Source: Anaeromyces robustus
Taxonomy: Eukaryota > Neocallimastigomycota > Neocallimastigomycetes > Neocallimastigales > Neocallimastigaceae
Reading direction: 5' to 3'
DNA: 20,000 nucleotides
Assembly (NCBI GenBank): GCA_002104895.1
Contig: MCFG01000609.1
Location: 1-20,000 of the forward strand
The notes under the pieces are model-generated. The model was given only the letters and a program-made list of their open reading frames with translations. It was not told where the DNA came from and ran no database searches. Of the stretch, positions 1-11,486 are shown piece by piece (within the stretch, counting starts at the first letter, position 1; the number at the start of each line of letters is the position of its first letter). The translations under genes were made by a program, and so were the position numbers.

Positions 1-109
1 ATATAATTAAATATAATTAAATATATATATAGTTTTAATTAAAATATATATAATAAAAATATTATTATATATATATGGTTTTAATTAAACAATTAAACAA
101 TTAATATAA

Positions 110-316
110 TTTTGTTATTATCATTGGTCAAAAATAATTAAAATTTTAATTAAAAGGTTTTGTCATTCTAATTTAAATTCAAAAATAAGTAAGCCACATA
201 TTAATAGAAATACGCCATACATTTATAATTCAACTTTATGTAAAGATGGAGGTGCATTTCGAAAACTTGAATTTCGTAAAAGTGCTATCGTGCTGGACAT
301 AATTTACTTATTATAG
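110..316 (+). pseudogene. Possible coding relic, 68 codons open on the plus strand
   Basis: Open from after the TAA at 107-109 to TAG at 314-316, reading SKPHINRNTPYIYNSTLCKD and GGAFRKLEFRKSAIVLDIIY near its end. The part from about 190 to 300 is the most G+C-rich stretch of the first 1.7 kb. The minus strand of the same block is also partly open (MSSTIALLRNSSFRNAPPSL, then one TAA), so strand is uncertain. The window edge may hide the rest. No family recognised. Confidence 0.25.
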
Positions 317-590
317 AATAAAATTTTGAAATTGAGATCTTGAAATTGCAATTTCATAATTTTGAAAATTATTTAAGCTATAACGAAAATTGAAAATTTA
401 AAACAAAAGGCTGAAATAATATTTACTATATTTGGAATGAAAGTTATAACTAAATAAATTAAATCCAAAATGAAAATTTGAAATTTAAAATTTGAAATTT
501 AAAATTTGAAATTCAGAAAATAAGCAAACAATTTAAAATTTAAATAAAATAATTATCTTAAATTTAATGAAGTTATAAATAAATAATTAA
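317..590. other. Spacer with AAATTTGAAATTT-type repeats
   Basis: Contains repeated words of the form TTTGAAATTTAAAA (about 470-515) and GAAATTG. It also carries one copy of the dispersed 18-mer at 329-346. No open frame of note. Confidence 0.5.
329..346. repeat. Dispersed 18-mer, copy 1
   Basis: AAATTGAGATCTTGAAAT, found again exactly at 8048-8065. The core GAGATCTTGA is unlike the usual A/T repeats. Flanks are not alike. Confidence 0.5.
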
Positions 591-716
591 ATATATATTA
601 GCGATATAATTTATGACCCAAGATTTATTGCAGGACTTTTAGGAAACTTACACTATGAAATATTAATGGCAGGGACCAGGAGAATTTGCATATTTTCTTT
701 TATAAGAAATGAATAA
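591..716 (+). pseudogene. Possible coding relic, 41 codons open on the plus strand
   Basis: Reads IYDPRFIAGLLGNLHYEILM then AGTRRICIFSFIRNE and TAA at 714-716. The codons GAC, GGA, GGG, ACC and AGG are rare in this spacer. It is in a different frame from the relic at 110-316, with stop-filled AT-rich DNA between, so the two may be parts of one decayed gene or transposon. No family recognised. Confidence 0.25.
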
Positions 717-763
717 AAAAAAAATGACACAACTTATAATATTTATCATTTAATGGTCAATTT

Positions 764-866
764 CATTTTTATTTTTTATTTTTTTATTTTTATTTTTATT
801 CTTTATTTTTATTTTTATTTTTATTTTTTATTTTTATTTTTATTTTTATTTTTATTATTTATTTTA
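764..866. repeat. (ATTTT)n T-rich pentamer/hexamer repeat
   Basis: About 100 bases of T-runs split by single A at 5-7 base steps, broken by one C at about 801. Confidence 0.8.
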
Positions 867-1114
867 GAATATAAAACAATTTATATTCTTTAAAAAAATT
901 TTTTTTTGCTTAATATATAAAATATTTATATATTATTGAATTAAAAAGAAAATAAATTAATAAAATAAAAATTAAATAAAGAATTATATAAAGAAATAGA
1001 AAGGAAAGGAAGTAAAAAAAAATTTTTTAAGAGGAAAAAAAAAAGATAGTTTTTTTTGTTATTTTTTTTTTTTTTTTTTTGATTACTGATTAATAATATA
1101 AATATTATAAAATA

Positions 1115-1157
<43 letters not shown>

Positions 1158-1635
1158 TAATATTTTTTGTGTGTATATATATACTTGTATATATATTATT
1201 ATATATACATATATACATATATACTGATTAAGATAGTATTCATTTTTTTTATTTTTTTTTATTGAAAATTATTATTACTATTATTACTATTATTACTATT
1301 ATTATTGGTATTAGTATTGCGATGAATTGTAAATGAAAAAAATAAAATAAAAAAAAAAAGTAAATATTGTTAAGGTAGTGTATATAAAAAAAATATTTAT
1401 AATAGATTTTAAATATGAATTTATATTATAAATATGTTAATAATGATTATTATTATTATCATTATTATTACTAATTTTTTTTTTTTGTTATTATTATTAT
1501 TATTATTGATTAATAAGTTATTTAATTTAATTTAATTTAATTTTTATTTTTTTTTTTTTTTTTTATTTTTTCCTTTTCCTTTCGTTTTTTTTTTTTTTTT
1601 TATATATATTATATATTTTTATTTTTATTTTATTT

Positions 1636-1712
1636 TTATGTTTGTTTGTTTTTTTTTATGTTTTTTTTTTTTTTTTTATGTTTTTTTTTTTTTTATGTTT
1701 ATGTTTTTTTTT
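1636..1712. repeat. TATG + T-run repeats just past the ankyrin gene stop
   Basis: Five TATG words separated by runs of 2-16 T or by TTTG repeats. Slippage-type repeat 12 bases past the stop codon of the ankyrin gene, inside its likely 3' UTR. Confidence 0.7.
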
Positions 1713-1723
1713 TCTTTTTATAT

Positions 1724-3925
1724 CTATAAATAATCAACTAAACCTAAAATGGCATCTTCTGGGAAATGAGTTTTAGCATAAAATAATACAGTTCTTTTAC
1801 GATTATCTTTTATACTTAAATCAGCTCCTCTTTTATATAATTTTAAATAATATTTACCAAAATCATTCCATTTTAAATTAATATCCATAGCTATATACAT
1901 TAATAAGGTACGTCCATTTTCATCTACTAAATTAACATCTACATCTTCTACATTTAATAATAAATCTAATGTATCATAATATCCTTCTTGTACTGCTATC
2001 ATTAATGCTGTTTTACCATTATCATTTTGTTTATTAATATTTACTGCATTAACATATAATTTTTCTTGTATATATTCATCACTTAATCCTTGTTGATGTT
2101 TACAACATAATAAAGTTTGTATAATAGATCTATAATCTATATATTTATATTTTAATAATATTTGTATAGTTTTATTACGTCCATGTTTGGCTGCAAACAT
2201 GATTGCTGTATTACCCTTATTATCTTTTATATTTAAATTGGCATGATATTGTAATAATACTTGAATAGTATTATAAAATCCTCGATCACTAGCTAACATT
2301 AATGCTGTTTGACCTTTGAAATTTTGTAAATCTACTAATTTTGGATGATGTTTTAATAATATACTAATAATTTCTGTATTTTGATTAATTTCTCTAAAAG
2401 TTGGCATACGTACGGCATAATTTTGACAAGCACTTGTTAATACTGTGTCTTGACTTTTACTACGTAAATAAACATTGGCTCCATAATCTAATAATAATTT
2501 TACTATATTAAAATGCATTAATCTTGCCGCTACCATAATAGGCGTTTCTCCTTTAAAATTATGAATATTTGGATTAGCCCCTCGACTTAATAAAAGTTTT
2601 GCTAAATCAGCTTGTTCATTTTTTATTAAACAAACATACATTAATGGTCCTGGACATCTTACTGTTTTACAATTTACATCTCCTCCATATTCTATTAATA
2701 ATTTAAAAGCAGATTTATAATAATTTATTTTTTCACCATTTAAATCTAATGTAACATCACCACCATCAACAAGAAATTCTAATTCTCTAATCGTTAATAA
2801 TAATTCATTTTCTTTTTCTTTATTTTGTATATTGACATCAGCACCATGTTGTAAAACTAATTTAAATACTTCTATATTACGACTTTTATTAGCATACATT
2901 AATGCAGTATCACCACAATCATTTTGTAAGTTAACATCTGCTCCGTATTGAAGTAAAAGTTTTACAATTTCTAAATTACCTGTCCAACATGCATGCATTA
3001 ATGCTGTACGTCCATATTTTTTTTGTATATTTGGATTAGCATGATGTTCTAATAAAATTCTTACTAATTCTACATTATCTTTACTTGTAGTAATCATTAA
3101 TACTGTTTTACCTCCTTCAAATTGATCATTAATATTAACTTTACATTCTAAAAGAAGATTAACAATATTTATATAAGAAAATCGACAGGCATATAAAAAT
3201 CCATTATTACCTTTTTTATTTTTTGCAAAAATATTACAACTATTTTCAATTAATAATTTAACAATATCAAGTGATCCAACTCTACATGCTATAATAAAAG
3301 CGGTTTCTCCCTTTTTATCTTTCATATCAATATAATTAATTTTACAATTAAAACTATCTGATAAAAATGGTAATAATAATTTATTATATTTTCTACTACA
3401 ATCTTTTGTTGATTGTAAACAATTTAAACTCTTTTTTTTAACAATTTTATTAATATTATCATTACCATTATCATTATTATTACCATTATTATTACTATTA
3501 TCATTATTATTACCATTATTATTATTAATATTATTATTATGATTTTGATTATTTATTGCAGTAATATCACTTGTAAGTTGTGATGTTATATTGATCGAAT
3601 TTAGGGTTGTGTTACCAAGATTATTATTAATAATATTAGGATTTAAAATATTAAATGAATTATTATATGTTGTTGTTGTAGTTGTTGTTGTTGTATTTAT
3701 AGCAGTTGTAGTAATATTTGTAGTAGTAGTATTTGCAATATTATTACTACTAAAAGAATTAATTGTATTGACATTAGAATTAATTGTACCAATTGTAGTA
3801 TTACCAATACCAATATCTACATTATTAGTTAATATACTGTTTATAGTACCTATTGTTGTATTACCAATACCATTATAATTATGATTACTACTAATATTAT
3901 TAATATCATTATCATCATCATTATC

Positions 3926-3972
<47 letters not shown>

Positions 3973-5062
3973 TAACAACATCACTACTATTATCATTGTC
4001 TTCTTCTTCATTTTCTATTTCATTATCTTCATCATCATCATTTTCATCATCATTATCATCAGTTTCAGGAGTACTTTGATTAATATTATCATCATCATAA
4101 GAAAATTCTCTAATATCATTAGATATATTATCCATATAATATTCATTATTACTTTGACTACTAGAACTACTAGAACTATCTCTTTGATCATCATTTATAT
4201 TATTATTGCTATTATTATTGTCGTTAATATTATCATTGATAATATCATAATTATTACTTGTATTTCTATTAGTATTATTAGCTACATTAAAAATATTGCT
4301 ATTTATACTATATATACTATTATCATGGATATTATAATTGATAGTATTATTATTATTATTGTTAAATGAAACTAAAGTATTAGAAGGTGTTATAATTGAG
4401 GATGATGTTATGATAGCTGGTGAAATTAAATTAGTTGGTGATATGACAGCTGATGGTTTTATAGTTGTAGAAGTTGGAAGGGTATCATTGTTATTGTTAT
4501 CATTATTATCATTGTTTTCATTGCTATTACCTTTATTACTACGTGAATTACGATTATGATATTCTATTAATAATTCAACAATACTAAAAGAAGAACTTTC
4601 ACATGCTGCCATTAATGGTGTACGACCTTGACTATTTTGTTTATAAATATTAGCACCATTATTTAAAAGAATTTCAGTAATAGGTTTACTTAAAAAATAC
4701 TGATTACAAGTATAAAAAATTGCTGTATTACCAACTTTAGTCTCAACATTAACATCAGCATTATGATTTAAAAGTAATTGTACTAATTCAATATTTCTAT
4801 TTCTACAAGCGTATATTAATGCAGTTTCTCCATAGGCGTTTTGACCATTGATTTTAACTTTTATAGAAATTAAATAATTTACAATATAATAATAATTAAA
4901 TTTACAAGCTTGTATTAAAAAAGTATTTCTATCAGGTGAACTTTTACTTCTAAAAGATAAATCTATTGATTTTTTATTTTCTGTATAATAACGTTGAACT
5001 TCATAAATATTACCATCTGTAATGGTATCAAAAAATTCGTCATTTATAGTATATAAAACCAT
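1724..5062 (-). CDS. Ankyrin-repeat protein with a large Asn/Asp/Ser/Thr-rich insert (1112 aa), function unknown
   Basis: One open frame from ATG at 5062 to TAG at 1724-1726, no intron needed. After a helical cap (residues 1-40, EFFDTITDGNIYEVQRYY), ankyrin repeats start near 44: GETALIYACRNRNIELVQLL (from 78), GNTAIFYTCN (111), GRTPLMAACE (146). Residues about 171-540 are low complexity: poly-N, an (ND)n run at 371-386, a Ser run at 296-302, Thr runs at 445-465. Ankyrin repeats resume near 583 (GETAFIIACRVGSLDIVKLL) and continue to about 1100, roughly 13-14 units; the clearest are 683-714 (GRTALMHACWTGNLEIVKLL), 836-868 and 915-947. Units around 750-800 and 975-1012 are stretched. I see no signal peptide, membrane span or catalytic domain, so a soluble protein-binding scaffold is the likely role, with unknown partner. 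Such degenerate ankyrin proteins form large families in anaerobic fungi. The ATG has A at -3 (ATAATGG). No neighbour suggests a pathway. The gene call is sure, the function is not. Confidence 0.95.
3443..4552 (-). repeat. Low-complexity coding insert (residues about 171-540) inside the ankyrin protein
   Basis: Seen: about 370 codons stay open in a base composition where stops are frequent, and encode N/D/S/T/I-rich sequence made from TTA, TCA, TTG and TGT-type trinucleotides on the plus strand. It includes (TTATCA)n near 3920-3950, encoding alternating Asn-Asp, and poly-Thr near 3665-3730. It splits the solenoid just after LLIEYHN and before INYIDMKDKKGET, where a loop between repeats would lie. 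The plus-strand frames across it are also open, but encode only poly-I/V/L and are shadows. It is probably disordered or prion-like. Confidence 0.85.
3776..3871 (-). repeat. Imperfect 60-bp tandem duplication encoding GIGNTTIGTINS twice
   Basis: The peptide GIGNTTIGTINS occurs at residues 398-409 (3836-3871) and again at 418-429 (3776-3811), exactly 20 codons apart. At DNA level both copies share the plus-strand core GTATTACCAATACCA with a few substitutions on each side. This is an in-frame 60-bp duplication that has since diverged. A weaker third echo (NTTLNSINITS) lies at residues 484-494. Confidence 0.8.
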
Positions 5063-5400
5063 TATAAATATGTATAGTTTTTTTTTTTTTTTTATGCTTT
5101 TTTTAATTGATTATCTCAATTTTTTTTTTTTTTATATATATTTTAATGTGTTTATATAAAAAAAATTATTTATATTGACACATAAACTTTATTGTTTCAA
5201 AATTGAAAAAAAAAAAAAAAAAATCGTTCTAACAATAATAAAAAATATATATATAATTATTGTTTGATAAAATTTAATTGGTATGAATTTAATAAAATAA
5301 AAAATAGTGACAATCTTAATATATACATATATACTTTTATACTTTTATATTTTATAATAAACAGATAAAAGTTTATACAAAAAACTAAAGAAAAAGAATA
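5063..5400 (-). promoter_or_regulatory. 5' flank and likely promoter of the ankyrin gene
   Basis: The 340 bases upstream of the ATG hold T runs at about 5077-5092 and 5119-5132 and an A run at about 5205-5222. Poly(dA:dT) tracts of this kind keep fungal promoters free of nucleosomes. No single TATA box can be picked in such AT-rich DNA. Promoter by position and composition only. Confidence 0.35.
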
Positions 5401-6561
5401 AATATAAAAAGGAAAAAAGAGTAAAAATATGCTTTGTTTAATTGATTATGATAATATTAACATATAATAAAATCTAATTTCTATTTTTCTATAATTAAAA
5501 TATATTAATATTAGTTTATTACTTCTTTATTTATTCCTTTTTATTACTTTTATATTTTTTCTTTTTTTGTTTGTTTTTTCTTTTTTTTTTTTTTTTTTTA
5601 ATTATTAAAATATATTTGATTTACTTTATTACTTAAAATAAAATTATACTTTAATAATTTTACTTATTTCTATATATATTTGTTTATAAGATTTATATAT
5701 TTTATGTATTTTATAAATTTTTATTTTATTTTATTTTATTTTTTTTTTTTTGAAATTAAAATATAAATATTATTATTATTTTTTGCTGAAACTTATCAAA
5801 TTTTAATATTAGTTTTATTGTTTTTCTTCTTTTTGAAATATTAAGTATGAAAAACTAATTATACTTTTACTTAAATATTATAATACTATAATTTTATGTT
5901 TTACGTATTATATAAATATAGATCCAGCTAATTTATAAGAATTATCTTTATATTTTTTAATTCATTTGAGTTTTCATTATATTTAAATATTCATTATATA
6001 TCATTTTTTTGTTTTTTTTTTATTATTATTTTAATTATTATTTATTTATTTTTAAATCATTTATTATTGTTTTTCGTTTTTTAAATATATTTATTTTTAT
6101 TATCGTTTCTTTATTATTATTATTATTATTATTATTATTGATGCTTTATTATATTATAATTATATTTATATTTTTTATTATTTTATTAAATTAATGAAAA
6201 TCTTAAAAAAAAAAAAATAAAAAAAAAGAAAAAAATGTTTATTTAAATAGTAAAAAAAAATTGTAATTAAAAAAATTTTTTTTTTGTATCTAAAGTTGGA
6301 AACTTTAAAACTTTTGTATTAAATAAATAGAAAAAAAAATTACCATAAATTCTAATATAATAAATGATTAAATAATAAGTAAATAAATGAATTATAATTA
6401 ATTAATTAATTAATAAAAAAAAAAACAATATAAAAAAAGGGTCGAAGGGAAAAAATCATATTTAAATAACGATTAACAAAAAGAGGAAAAAAAAAAAAAA
6501 ACATGAAGAAAATCATTTTTAATAATAATAATACTAATAATAATAATAAAAACATGAAATA
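5401..6561. other. Spacer, no supported gene
   Basis: A/T homopolymers, TTA repeats (6112-6138) and TTAATTAATTAA at about 6395-6411. The plus-strand frame at 6009-6194 is poly-F/L/I/Y over repeats and is not a gene. A small G-rich spot lies at 6438-6449. Confidence 0.6.
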
Positions 6562-6710
6562 TAAATTATTTATTTAAAATATTTATATTTATTCATTTAT
6601 ATATTATATTAAAATTATTTATTTAAAATATTTATATTTATTCATTTATATATTTATATTAAAATTATTTATTTAAAATATTTATATTTATTCATTTATA
6701 TATTTATAAT
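6562..6710. repeat. Minisatellite, three copies of a 50-bp unit
   Basis: Units at 6562-6610 (49 bases), 6611-6660 and 6661-6710, each beginning AAATTATTTATTTAAAATAT. Copies 2 and 3 differ only near the 3' end (TATATT against TATAAT); copy 1 lacks one T. A fourth, decayed copy may follow at 6711-6760 with ATTATTTATTTAATTTATTT. The high identity implies recent duplication. Confidence 0.9.
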
Positions 6711-6760
6711 TAGATTATTTATTTAATTTATTTATTTATTAAATTCATTCATTATAATAT

Positions 6761-7319
6761 ATTATTTAATATATTTAATTATATTTTAAATTATATTCCA
6801 TATTGTGATTCTATTCTATAATAATATTACAAATAAAATTTTACTTTTTTTGTTTTTCTTTTTTTTTGTTTTTTTTTATGATTTAATATATATTTAATAT
6901 ATATAAATAATATATTAACAATATATTATTAATATAAATTTATTTTTATTTATTTTATTAATACTTATTTATTTAATAATATTATTAATATATTTAATTA
7001 TTAATTAATTAATTAATTAATTTTTTTAAAGTTTTTTTTTTTTATTAATAAAAAAAAAAAGATTACATAACAGAAAGTCATCTTTTTCATTTTTTTTAAA
7101 AAAAAATAAAGAGAAAGATCGATAAAAAAGATTAAGTCAAAATAGAAAATAAAAAAAAAATACAATGAATATTTAAAAAATAAAATATAAATAATAAAAT
7201 TAATATGAAATTGAGACCTATAATAAGAAATAAAAATCAAATAATATTAATATTAATAATAATAATATTATAATTATTATTATTTTTAAGTATTAAATTA
7301 ATAATGAATGCTTATTGTA
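6761..7319. other. Spacer, no supported gene
   Basis: TTAATTAA repeats near 7000-7022 and mixed A/T runs. The minus-strand frame at 7013-7240 (75 codons) is F/I/Y/K-rich over homopolymers and looks like chance. Confidence 0.6.
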
Positions 7320-7436
7320 TTAAAAAAAATTTTTTTTTCTTAATACCAAGCCTTTTAATATTTTTTTATTAATCGATTCGTTATATTTTATTCCGATTAT
7401 CAAACTTTTTTCAATATTATTATTATTATATATATC
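7320..7436 (-). pseudogene. Short minus-strand coding-like island
   Basis: A 38-codon open frame without ATG at its start: DIYNNNNIEKSLIIGIKYNE then SINKKILKGLVLRKKNFF and TAA. It uses GGC, ATC, TCG and TTG codons, against spacer on both sides with almost no G/C. Could be an exon remnant or chance; no family recognised. Confidence 0.2.
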
Positions 7437-8408
7437 TTAATTATTTTATTTTATTTTTTTTTATTTTCTCTCCTTTACTGCTAGTCTAATTTTGGAAAAT
7501 AATGATTATAGTTTATAATAAAGATGAAAATGAAAATTTTTTATTATTTAATAAACTTTTTTTTTTTTAATTTTTTTTTATCTTTTTTTATCATTTACCA
7601 TTATGTTACACAAAACATTATGAAAATAAATTAAAAAAGATTTATTTTAATTTCACAAATAATCATTCATTTATTTAATAAAATTAATATATATAATACA
7701 ATATATTATAATCAATTACAATTAGTTGATTTAATTATTATTAAAAAGTTTTGTTTGCTAACTTAAAAAAAAACAAAAAACTATTATTAAATAATATAAT
7801 AAATATAATAATATATTAATAATAGATATAATATAATATAATAATATAATAATAAATATATAATAATAAATAATAATAAAAATATAAATAATATATTAAT
7901 AATATTTTAATAATTAATTATCTATTGATATTTATTTATTCTATTATATATTATATATTTATTTTTAATCTATTTATTTATATATTTTTTTATTTTATAT
8001 AATAAATTTAAAATTGTTAGATCATAATAAGTCATATACTTTAAATTAAATTGAGATCTTGAAATAAAAATATGTAAATTTAATCATTGTATCAATGTAT
8101 TTGGCAGTTATAAATCGATAGAATGAATAATAAATATCAATAAATATAAATAAAATATTAGCAATAGTTATATATATATATTTAATAATAATTATATAAT
8201 AAAATAGAATAAAAATAATAACTTTTGTTTTATTTAATATTTTATTTTATTTATCTATTTACTTTTTTAAATATTTCTTTATTTTTTTTTTGCCGCTGTC
8301 TTTTTTTTTTTTTTTTATCTTTTATCTTTTAATATAAAATAGGTCAACAAAAAAATGTACATTCAAACAAAAACAAAAATTGAAAAAAAAAATGAAATTA
8401 ATTTATAT

Positions 8409-8441
<33 letters not shown>

Positions 8442-9052
8442 AGATTTTAAATAATAATAAAAATAAAATAAATTAATAAACAAATAAATTAATAAACAAA
8501 TAAATAAAATAAATAAAATAAATAATTATTAATTATTAATTATTAATACATAAATATATAAAGATATAAAAGATATAAAAGTAAATGTAGTAAATTTTTT
8601 TTTCTTTTTTTTTTTTTTCTTTATTTTTTTTTATAGTCATATAAATTACATTATCATTCTCATAATTATAAATTTATTAATAAACTTTGTAATTAGTTTT
8701 TGTTACTTTATATTATTATTATTAAACACTAAAATCAAATTCTTATTATTGTTATTATCATTATTATAATACAAATAATAATTATAATGATGAATAATGA
8801 ATAATAATAAATTGAAATAAATAATTAGAGTAATAATATATTTAATGATGATTTTTAATTATTAATTTTTAATTATTACATTTATTATTATTCATTATTC
8901 ATTAATAATTAATAATTAATTTTGTATAAATTTTTTTAACATAATAAAGTTTATTTAATTTTTTTTTCTTACTTGAAATACACACAATAAAATGAATATT
9001 ATGAACTCAATGAAACACGAATCAAATAAATGAATATTATAAATATTATAAA
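7437..9052. other. Spacer, no supported gene
   Basis: TAATATA-type repeats at 7790-7900, the second copy of the dispersed 18-mer at 8048-8065, a small G/C spot (GCCGCTGTC) at about 8292-8300, T8/A25 at 8408-8440, and AAATAAATTAATAAAC repeats at 8460-8520. No convincing open frame. Confidence 0.6.
8048..8065. repeat. Dispersed 18-mer, copy 2
   Basis: Exact second copy of the word at 329-346, in the same orientation, 7.7 kb away. Confidence 0.5.
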
Positions 9053-9112
9053 TATTATATTATATTATATTATATTATATTATATTATATTATATTATAT
9101 TATATTATATTA
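9053..9112. repeat. (ATATT)12 pentanucleotide microsatellite
   Basis: About 60 bases of uninterrupted 5-base period. The variant ATAAATATT continues into the next line, suggesting that the array once reached further. Confidence 0.9.
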
Positions 9113-9357
9113 TAAATATTATATAAACATTATAAATAAATATTATAAATAAATAAATAAATATAATATTAATATAAATAAATATAGTATTAATATATAA
9201 TTAGATAATTAATTATATATATTAAATATTTATTATCTATATAAATATATAATACTATATATAGAAAACTTTATTTTTTTTTTTGTTTTTATTTTTTATA
9301 TTTGTTGCCTCCGATCTATTTATTAATTATTTTATTAATTATTTTATTAATTATTAT

Positions 9358-9390
9358 TATGCTTTCATGATGTTTAATAAGCAAAGCATA
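9358..9390. repeat. Inverted repeat, 8-bp stem (TATGCTTT / AAAGCATA)
   Basis: Perfect 8-bp arms at 9358-9365 and 9383-9390 around a 17-base loop. Two G/C pairs per arm make it less likely to be a by-product of A/T repeats. Function unknown. Confidence 0.4.
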
Positions 9391-9854
9391 TGGTTGAAAA
9401 AAAACTGTATATATAAATAAATAAACCAATAAATAATTATAATATAAATAAATAAATAATTACAAATATAAATAAATATAAATAATAAATAAATAAATAA
9501 ATAAAAAACATGCATAAAATCATTATTTATAATTATTTTTTTTATGTGTATGTGTTTATTCCTATTTAAAATGTAAAAAAAAATAATAAAAGTTAATAAA
9601 TAAATAAATAAATAAATAATAATTCATGAGACATTTTCTCAAATGAAGTAAAGTGTATGATTAAGAAAAAGAACAATTAATAAATAAATAATTAAATAAT
9701 AGAGTAAAACAAAGAAAAAAAAAAAAGATAACAAATTATTAAAATAGATTATTCCATAATTATTATTTAAATTTAAATAATTAAATAATTTATAACACAA
9801 ATTTAATTTCTGTGATTATTATTATTATTATACACTTTGATTTTATAGTTTTGT

Positions 9855-9939
9855 GTTTATTTATTTACTTATTTATTTATTTATTTATTTTTTATTTATT
9901 TATTTACTCATTATTTATTTATTTATTTATTTATTTATT
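9855..9939. repeat. (TTTA)n microsatellite, interrupted
   Basis: Tetranucleotide repeat broken by ACTT and ACTCATT, giving two main blocks. Confidence 0.85.
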
Positions 9940-10920
9940 ATTTTGTATATTATATTAAGATATTTTTTCATTATTATTGTTTAATTCTTTTAATTATAAA
10001 AGATTTATTATTATTAAATATCCCTACTATTTTGTTAAAAAAATAATAATAATATGTAGAAACACTATATAAGAAGAAATGAATATATATTTAAATAAAT
10101 ATATCAAATCATAAAAAAAAAATACACAAAATATATTATTCAGTCAAGAAATAAAAATTCATTAATTAAAGAATAATAAAAATGAAGATAAAAGAAAAAG
10201 AAAAAGAAAAACAATAATATATTATTATTATTAATTATTATTTTATTAATACCTTAATTATACTCTTCTGGCTTAGTTCTTCATAAATATATATATATAT
10301 ATTTGTTTTTAAATATTATAAGTATCTTAAATTAGTATAATTCAATTGTATTATTCCTTTTTTTATTTAATTATGATTCATACAATTACAATCACCAATA
10401 AATTAATGTGTTTCTAATACAGAAGGGAAAAAAAAAAAGTAAAACAAATATCTTTTTAAATCTCTATTCAATTAATATATAAATTTCACGAGTTATATTA
10501 TATTACTAATAATATAAATTTTTTTTTAAAAATTCTAAAATGCTTATAAATAATAATTAAGAAACTTTCTTTTTAATTTTTCGTTTTTAATATATTAATA
10601 AAATCAATAATAGACACAATCTATTTATTATATTCATATATTATATTTATTTATTAAATTCAATTCTAATAATATAAAAAATTTTCTATGAATATAATTA
10701 TTGAAAAAAAACTTTTTTTTTTTTTTTTTGTAATTATATACATATTTATGGATAAATTTTTTTGTTGTAGTACAAATATTTTTTAATTTAATTATAATAT
10801 GTAAAAAAAATACTGTAACACAAAATATATAAAAGTTTTTCCACAGTATTTTTTAAAAAAATTTAAATAATCCATGAATAAAAAAAAAAAAAAAGTGATA
10901 AAATTAATAAATTTATATTG

Positions 10921-10921
10921 T

Positions 10922-10956
<35 letters not shown>
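10921..10956. repeat. (TTTA)9 microsatellite
   Basis: Nine perfect units. Confidence 0.9.
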
Positions 10957-10957
<1 letters not shown>

Positions 10958-11486
10958 TGTTAATTATTTTATTATTCTATTCACTATTATTAAAATTATT
11001 ATTCTATTACTATTTATTCAATTATTTTCAATTATTTATTTTTCTATAATTTTTTTATTATTAATTATGAGAATAAAAAAAAAATATAATAATAATATTT
11101 CTTAAAAATAAAAAACTTTAATTTATTGTATTTATTTATAGATTTTACATATTTTTTTTACAACATGTTTCATATTTTAAAGATTAGCAACTTAAAATAA
11201 TAAAAGGTAAACATTTTTTTTAATTAATAAATGGTAACATTAATAATTAATGATAAAACATTTTTTATTATAATGAACAATACATAAACTATTAATAAAC
11301 TATTAATAAACTACTAATAATTATTAATAATTATGTATACATCATATATCATATAATTAATTAATATATCATTCATTCCCTCTATTTATTTTCAGTAATC
11401 TCTTTTCTTAACCTTTTATATATAAATTTATCTATTTATTTTTATTTATTTATTCATTTATTTTATTTATAAATTATATTATTTAT

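Larger units (their letters stand above)
717..1723. other. 3' flank of the ankyrin gene: T-rich repeats and A/T tracts
   Basis: Holds (ATTTT)n at about 764-866, T27 directly followed by A13 at 1118-1157, TTATTAC triplet repeats near 1265-1300 and 1440-1510, and long T runs at 1540-1720. On the minus strand these are A-rich and follow the TAG of the ankyrin gene, so its polyadenylation site probably lies here. Candidate signals are too many to choose one. Confidence 0.5.
9113..11486. other. Spacer, no supported gene
   Basis: Dominated by TTTA/AAAT tetranucleotide blocks, a 12-base repeat TTTTATTAATTA in three copies at about 9319-9355, and a hairpin at 9358-9390. A weak minus-strand open stretch at about 10240-10315 ends EELSQKSIIKVLIK with TAA; it is too short to call. 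Confidence 0.6.

Noticed and set aside
3591-4559. Plus-strand open frames opposite the ankyrin protein insert (3591-3878, 3881-4369, 4338-4559)
   Set aside because: They encode poly-I, poly-V or poly-L from the complement of the Asn/Thr codon repeats and are shadows of the minus-strand gene.
6009-6194. Plus-strand 61-codon ORF
   Set aside because: Almost only F, Y, I and L from T-rich and TTA repeat DNA; no conserved feature.
7013-7240. Minus-strand 75-codon ORF
   Set aside because: F/I/Y/K-rich and running into homopolymers; base composition equals the spacer.
10240-10315. Minus-strand open stretch ending EELSQKSIIKVLIK
   Set aside because: Only about 25 codons and half of it comes from an (AT)n repeat; below what I would call a relic.
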